Assembly: GCA_934773085.1 (NCBI GenBank)
Contig: CAKVMU010000095.1
Span: 1 to 6,804, forward strand
Length of the DNA: 6,804 nucleotides
From: an uncultured Candidatus Melainabacteria bacterium
GTDB taxonomy: Bacteria; Cyanobacteriota; Vampirovibrionia; Gastranaerophilales; Gastranaerophilaceae
Reading direction: 5' to 3'
This document shows, one piece after another, positions 6,124-6,804 of the stretch. Below the pieces are notes generated by a model that saw only the letters and a program-made list of their open reading frames with translations, was not told the origin of the DNA and did not search any database. Position numbers and translations under genes: made by a program. Numbering within the stretch: the first letter of the stretch is position 1; every line of letters starts with the position of its first letter.

Positions 6124-6804
6124 CTAATCCGGATTATCATAGTAATACAAAATCTCATTTTTATCCTTATTTACACCTATTCCATAATGATATTGAAATT
6201 TGTACTCCGGAGGATTATCGTGTTCCTTGTCACCTATAACATAGATATCGAAATCACTAAGATCCATATCACGACCATACAGGATATGGTCGTTTTTACA
6301 CTCATGAAGCCACTTGCGATCCTTCTCGACATTTACATATTTGTGTCGGTTTATTTCGTCTTCAATGTAATTTTTATTGATATCAAACTTCAGATACAAA
6401 TGAGAACTGCCAAAAGCGCAGAGACGACACGAATCTAATTGAACATTTTGTGCTTCAATCGGTATCTTTTGAGGAAAATGTTCAACAAATCTATTTTCAA
6501 AGTCATCTAGAGTTTGCTCATAGTTTTCAATCTTATTCTCTTTAATATTATCATCATCAGTAGCGGTAAAGGCAAGTATGAATGACCCTATGAACCACTG
6601 AACTACTACTATTATTGTGAAGTTAAATATAAATGATAAAATCTTGCATATAACCTGATGAGATTTCAACAGTTTTATCAACCCCAATGAAATTATTATT
6701 TGTACAAGGCAAGGTATTAAAAAGATAAAGCATACAGACTTATTACTCCACTCATATTCTATTAAACAATATAGGAAAGGTAAAACACCTAATATCAATG
6801 ATAC
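6124..6804 (-). CDS. Membrane-anchored protein of unknown function, partial (N-terminus beyond right edge)
   Basis: The frame is open to the right edge, giving 226 residues and a TAG at 6124-6126. No ATG lies near the visible N-terminus; a TTG at 6796-6798 is the only nearby internal candidate, so the true start is probably outside. I do not recognise the family. The visible part has three hydrophobic segments (about residues 3-17, 24-46 and 55-79), then an acidic soluble domain (about 82-226). Notable points in that domain are a CRLC pair at 126-129, FGSSHLYLKF at 131-140, YVIGDKEHD at 188-196, and a Tyr-rich ending, YHYGIGVNKDKNEILYYYDN. The last part looks like two beta strands joined by a turn and closing a domain. 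The neighbour pgi lies 127 bases downstream on the same strand and gives no hint of function. The gene is credible from length, hydrophobic pattern and codon use; its role is not known. Confidence 0.75.
   Translation of the reverse strand, partial: VSLILGVLPFLYCLIEYEWSNKSVCFIFLIPCLVQIIISLGLIKLLKSHQVICKILSFIFNFTIIVVVQWFIGSFILAFTATDDDNIKENKIENYEQTLDDFENRFVEHFPQKIPIEAQNVQLDSCRLCAFGSSHLYLKFDINKNYIEDEINRHKYVNVEKDRKWLHECKNDHILYGRDMDLSDFDIYVIGDKEHDNPPEYKFQYHYGIGVNKDKNEILYYYDNPD

Noticed and set aside
6052..6438. Plus-strand open frame of 128 codons opposite the right-hand gene
   Set aside because: It starts at a TTG without a Shine-Dalgarno site. The opposite strand has a longer frame, open past the window edge, with a coherent membrane-plus-soluble layout. 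Its hydrophobic run is what an AT-rich antisense frame tends to give.

Overview
This AT-rich bacterial window holds six protein genes and the punctuation between them. I find no RNA gene, mobile element or CRISPR array. The genes are chromosomal in character. The low GC, AAA/GAA/ATT-rich codon use and mix of genes fit an uncultured gut-type lineage such as Gastranaerophilales (Vampirovibrionia, 'Melainabacteria'). That assignment is an impression from composition and style; no marker gene here proves it, and a low-GC Bacillota or similar lineage is not excluded.

Layout from left to right. Positions 1-839 (minus) carry the N-terminal 279 codons of a P-loop ATPase that runs off the left edge. 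A 74-base divergent intergenic region follows, with overlapping candidate promoters facing both ways. plsY (914-1510, plus) encodes the membrane acyltransferase that makes lysophosphatidic acid. It converges on a large secreted M16 zinc peptidase gene (1540-4110, minus), and one bidirectional terminator (1511-1537) fills the whole space between the two stop codons. Upstream of the peptidase gene lie a gene for a small single-pass membrane protein with a Pro/Glu/Lys/Val-rich tail (4196-4597, minus), then the glucose-6-phosphate isomerase gene pgi (4668-5996, minus), then a gene for a membrane-anchored protein of unknown function (6124 to beyond the right edge, minus).

The four right-hand genes share a strand but are not obviously one operon. 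pgi has its own good Shine-Dalgarno site and ends in a strong hairpin terminator. The small membrane-protein gene restarts from an extended -10 promoter directly after that terminator. No terminator is visible between the small membrane-protein gene and the peptidase gene, so these two may be co-transcribed. Both products are predicted to face the extracytoplasmic side. plsY (phospholipid synthesis) and pgi (glycolysis/gluconeogenesis) are housekeeping genes with no visible functional link to their neighbours.

The most distinctive pattern is that two genes, the ATPase and the small membrane protein, lack a Shine-Dalgarno site and have a -10 hexamer ending exactly six bases before ATG. This is the geometry expected for leaderless mRNAs. 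The other three genes with a visible start have Shine-Dalgarno sites. I see no clear evidence of a wholly new multi-gene system. The unknown proteins at the two edges and the small tethered protein are the parts not explained by known pathways.
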